In this document: in pieces, positions 13,751-14,371 of the stretch
Layout of the letters: each line of letters begins with the position of its first letter
Numbering within the stretch: the first letter of the stretch is position 1
Source: Acidimicrobiaceae bacterium
GTDB taxonomy: Bacteria > Actinomycetota > Acidimicrobiia > Acidimicrobiales > UBA10347
Reading direction: 5' to 3'
Assembly: GCA_003485885.1 (NCBI GenBank)
Contig: DNHM01000141.1
Coordinates: 1-14,371, forward strand
Length of the DNA: 14,371 bases
Program-made: the position numbers and the translations under genes
Notes under the pieces: model-generated
Told to the model about the DNA's origin: nothing
Database searches by the model: none
Seen by the model: only the letters and a program-made list of their open reading frames with translations

Positions 13751-13799
13751 GACTGTCCTCCTTTGTGTGTGATCTTGATCCGTGCGTGCAGCCACCATT

Positions 13800-13815
13800 G
13801 TGTCGCAAATGACAC
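13800..13815. promoter_or_regulatory. Small inverted repeat upstream of the HNH gene
   Basis: GTGTC and GACAC are exact reverse complements with a 6-nt spacer, about 50 bp before the HNH start. The same half-sites, with a longer spacer, occur in the proV leader. On the - strand a CACAAT sequence next to it is a possible -10 box. Five-base arms can arise by chance. Confidence 0.25.
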
Positions 13816-14038
13816 GGCCGCGCCATGTAATACGGGCTAGTTGTGCGGTCAATCAACCTGAAACTTCTCACTCGACTCTCCGTCAACAGGCCCTCGACGA
13901 GTGTCGACAACGAGGTCTGCGGCGCCCCCGACCCCGCGGCTCGTGCCCACACGGTTCGTTGTGGCTGCCTAGGTAGTGCAGAACGGACCGGTTTCACGCC
14001 CAAAAGATGTGCGCTCGCCCAGTTGGGAATCGGGTGCT
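13816..14038. other. Intergenic stretch without a recognisable gene
   Basis: This space lies between the HNH gene's upstream region and the stop of the next - strand gene. Both strands were read for open frames and for a tRNA T-arm or anticodon arm, without success. The frames that exist are rich in Arg, Ser and Pro and lack ribosome sites. No T run or strong hairpin was found that would terminate the gene ending at 14039. Confidence 0.5.
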
Positions 14039-14371
14039 CTAGCTGGCAGTGCGCTCGTCGACGATTGCCTTAATACGGGCTGCGAGAACCGGGTGTTCAG
14101 TGAGCAGTTCGTCGAAGTCCCACATCATGATCTTTGCGAGGTCACATGTCTCAAGCGCTGTGACCGTGGCATTTCGTTTCTCGCCGGTCACCAGCGAAAC
14201 CTCGCCAAAGAAGTCACCCGCTCCGACCTCTGCGATCACGCCATCGCCGGCGTCGACACTCAGACGACCTGCGATCACAAGGAAAAGCGAATAACCGAAG
14301 TCATCTTTCTTCGTGACCCGTTCGCCAGCCATACGCCGAATCGGTTCGAACAGTTCGAGCTTACGAGTGAG
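14039..14371 (-). CDS. Cyclic-nucleotide-binding-domain protein, partial (C-terminal end)
   Basis: This is the last ~110 residues of a protein whose N-terminus lies beyond the right edge; the frame is open to base 14371. It is a cNMP-binding domain of CAP type: FGYSLFLVIAGRLSVD, then the phosphate-binding cassette GDFFGEVSLVTGEKRNATVT, in which the Gly-Glu pair and the Arg expected to contact the cyclic phosphate are present, then CDLAKIMMWDFDELLTEHP. The protein stops about 20 residues after that, with no helix-turn-helix, so it is not a CRP-type regulator unless a DNA-binding part sits upstream. The domain may be joined to a transporter, channel or enzyme that is not visible here. The internal ATG at 14332 falls inside the domain and is not a likely start. 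Confidence 0.82.
   Translation of the reverse strand, partial: LTRKLELFEPIRRMAGERVTKKDDFGYSLFLVIAGRLSVDAGDGVIAEVGAGDFFGEVSLVTGEKRNATVTALETCDLAKIMMWDFDELLTEHPVLAARIKAIVDERTAS

Noticed and set aside
13719..14003. 94-codon open frame on the - strand upstream of the HNH gene
   Set aside because: It overlaps the HNH start region in another frame, has no ribosome site and an Arg/Ser-rich composition.
13830..14038. Possible tRNA in the gap before the cNMP-domain gene
   Set aside because: No GGTTCGA-type T-arm, anticodon arm or acceptor pairing could be found on either strand.

Overview
This window looks like chromosomal DNA from a moderately GC-rich actinobacterium, plausibly of the marine Acidimicrobiia (Ilumatobacter-like) type. 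That placement is inference, drawn from overall base and codon use, an Asp/Ala-rich lipoprotein tether, an HNH protein of a kind common in actinobacteria, and several genes that seem to be transcribed from -10 boxes (TANNNT type) sitting only 5-7 nt before the start codon. No rRNA, tRNA, CRISPR array or insertion sequence was seen.

Left arm (1-2978). An MFS transporter of YcaD type is cut by the left edge. It lies downstream of a LysR-type regulator on the same strand, and a perfect 17-bp palindrome with a T-N11-A box sits between them, so this is probably a regulator-efflux pair. A 23-bp tandem repeat lies between the regulator and a small hypothetical gene on the + strand. That gene converges on, and slightly overlaps, a 419-residue protein with a zinc knuckle, one membrane helix and a probable beta-propeller.

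Centre (3142-10409). This is a compatible-solute ABC transporter operon in the order proV - proW1 - proW2 - proX. ProV is an ATPase with a CBS-like tail. ProX is a lipoprotein that keeps the three tryptophans of the E. coli ProX betaine box. The first three genes overlap by 1 and 4 nt. proX has its own likely promoter, and a strong hairpin terminator closes the unit. The unusual part is the permease. Instead of one ~350-residue ProW there are two tandem paralogues of 760 and 786 residues. Each is a recognisable ProW domain followed by ~400 extra residues that appear to form five transmembrane hairpins. This is the best candidate in the window for something undescribed: a probably heterodimeric betaine importer with a large added membrane domain.

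Right arm (10429-14371, all on the - strand). It holds an M81/MlrC-type metallohydrolase, AzlD and AzlC (branched-chain amino-acid export family), an HNH endonuclease, and a cyclic-nucleotide-binding-domain protein cut by the right edge. A 35-bp near-perfect palindrome separates azlC from the HNH gene.
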